The notes under the pieces are model-generated. The model ran no database searches. It worked only from the letters and a program-made list of their open reading frames with translations, and had not been told where the DNA came from. The position numbers and the translations under genes are program-made. Below, piece by piece: positions 4,804-5,689 of a stretch of DNA of 5,689 nucleotides. The stretch comes from Anaerolineaceae bacterium (GTDB taxonomy: Bacteria; Chloroflexota; Anaerolineae; Anaerolineales; Anaerolineaceae): contig WOZB01000275.1 in the NCBI GenBank assembly GCA_011620445.1, forward strand, positions 1-5,689, in the 5' to 3' direction. Positions within the stretch are counted from its first letter, which is position 1; each line of letters opens with the position of its first letter.

Positions 4804-5689
4804 TAGAAGAACATTCCTCCCGTGCTCATATTGCCAAGCACACCGCCCAGCAGGCCGGGAACGCCCTGCAAGAGCAGCATCATGAGGATGGCTGCAAGTA
4901 CTGCGCCCAGGGCTTTGCCCATTGCCAATTTGGAGAGCGGCCTGGCCCCCACCAGCAGAAGGATGACATACCAGAGCCAGTAGGCATCGATGTTTTCAAG
5001 CACACTGCGTAAATAAAGTTGGAACCCGGTAGCATCTTCGGGCAGCAGGGCGGCCAAAGGCGCCGGGGCCAGCAGTCGGCCGCTGGAGGCCACCGTAATG
5101 GCCTTCACCAGCAGCCCAAGGGCAAAGGGCAGCATAACCCAGCTCACCAGGTTGCTGGATTTGACGTTCGGGCTGCGGCTGCCTCCCAGCGTGATCATCA
5201 GGTGCAGAATGTTGGCCGTCAGCAGCCAAATCACCCACCAGGTGGCGATTCCGCCCAGGATGGGATAAACATAGAGGAAGGTGGGGCTGGTTTTGGAGGC
5301 TTGGGCCATCATGTAACTGTCTTGTTCTTCCGGCGTCCAGTATTGGAACTCGGGGGGCATATCCAGCCCTGATTGGATGGCGTTGCGCTGAGCTGGTGCA
5401 GAAAGGACCACGTTAAAGATAACCATTAGGGAAAGCAGCAGCATTGGCAGCAGCCAATTGGGCTTTTCATCCGTCAGGATGGCGCGGATAGTTTTGGCTG
5501 GGCGCAAAAAGATGCCTGGCACCCAGGCAAAATGGAAAACCTGGCGCTGTTTGGCTTTACGCGGCGGTGTCAGCACGGTTTCGTCTTCCGGGGCTGTGCT
5601 GATTTCTGAGAAGCTGGGGAAGGCGCTTTCAGGCGCGCTTGGGGCAGCCGGTTCCGGCTTCGCAGCGGTGGTTGGAGAGGGTTGAGAGC
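4803..5689 (-). CDS. YIP1-family integral membrane protein, 5' end outside the window
   Basis: A polytopic membrane protein of the YIP1 type (PF04893-like). Numbering from the GTG at 5576, hydrophobic segments lie at about 41-60, 100-127, 142-166, 192-212 and 219-245, giving five helices. The opening FHFAWVPGIFLRPAKTIRAI and the ENIDAYWLWYVILL stretch before the fourth helix are typical of bacterial YIP1 proteins. The GTG at 5576 is the first possible start codon inside the window, but the frame stays open to the window edge for 37 more codons. Those codons encode a Pro/Ala/Ser/Glu-rich stretch (8 Pro, 7 Ala, 7 Ser, 5 Glu), so I treat the gene as 5'-partial with a disordered cytoplasmic N-terminal tail. 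A start at the GTG remains possible. Its TAA stop overlaps the ATPase ATG by one base. The role of bacterial YIP1 proteins is poorly known; here an accessory function for the ABC transporter is inferred from position only. Confidence 0.85.
   Translation of the reverse strand, partial: SQPSPTTAAKPEPAAPSAPESAFPSFSEISTAPEDETVLTPPRKAKQRQVFHFAWVPGIFLRPAKTIRAILTDEKPNWLLPMLLLSLMVIFNVVLSAPAQRNAIQSGLDMPPEFQYWTPEEQDSYMMAQASKTSPTFLYVYPILGGIATWWVIWLLTANILHLMITLGGSRSPNVKSSNLVSWVMLPFALGLLVKAITVASSGRLLAPAPLAALLPEDATGFQLYLRSVLENIDAYWLWYVILLLVGARPLSKLAMGKALGAVLAAILMMLLLQGVPGLLGGVLGNMSTGGMFF
4814..4820 (-). promoter_or_regulatory. Possible ribosome binding site of the ATPase gene
   Basis: GGAGGAA on the - strand is a strong Shine-Dalgarno match. 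GGAGG ends 12 bases before the ATG at 4803, which is longer than usual. It lies within the last codons of the YIP1 gene. Initiation may depend partly on coupling through the TAATG overlap. Confidence 0.5.

Noticed and set aside
5019..5685. Open frames on the + strand opposite the YIP1 gene
   Set aside because: Gly/Gln-rich or Ala-rich shadow translations with no domain; the - strand frame has clear helices and a family match.
1..5689. Mobile element, phage, CRISPR or RNA gene
   Set aside because: No transposase, integrase, terminal inverted repeats, regularly spaced repeats or tRNA/rRNA-like sequence were seen; almost the whole window is explained by six protein genes.

Overview
The window holds two unrelated gene modules that point at each other and meet at about position 1066-1096. 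It reads as an ordinary, gene-dense bacterial chromosome segment of moderate-to-high GC. I see no RNA genes, insertion sequences, CRISPR array or phage genes. A combination of a three-repeat exported Ig-like protein, a MacB-type ABC transporter and a YIP1 membrane protein is what I would expect in Chloroflexota (Anaerolineae-like bacteria). That placement is an inference from gene content and protein style, not from a marker gene.

Left module, + strand (1-1065): the C-terminal part of a COG0701/ArsP-type permease whose start lies before the window, followed 8 bases later by a small thioredoxin-fold protein of the TM0996/MTH895 type with a CSKC motif. This pair resembles known sets for efflux of metals or organoarsenicals, in which the small redox protein accompanies the permease. 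The substrate cannot be read from the sequence.

Right module, - strand (5689 down to 1097): four genes that look like one operon. In transcription order they are a YIP1-family five-helix membrane protein (start outside the window), a LolD/MacB-type ABC ATPase with all motifs intact, a 510-residue exported protein with three related beta-sandwich repeats and an unusual C-terminal tail, and a MacB/FtsX-type permease. The first three are joined by two identical one-base TAATG stop/start overlaps. The permease follows after a 123-base gap that contains an imperfect direct repeat, one copy of which directly abuts the permease start codon.

How the parts may work together (inference): the ATPase and FtsX-type permease form a mechanotransmission-type ABC unit. 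No MacA-like adaptor gene is visible in this window. The exported repeat protein sits where an adaptor might be expected, so it could be the extracellular partner, with YIP1 as an auxiliary membrane component. This four-gene set, and the exported protein in particular, is the most interesting content here. The individual families are known, so I would call it a poorly characterised system rather than a proven new one.
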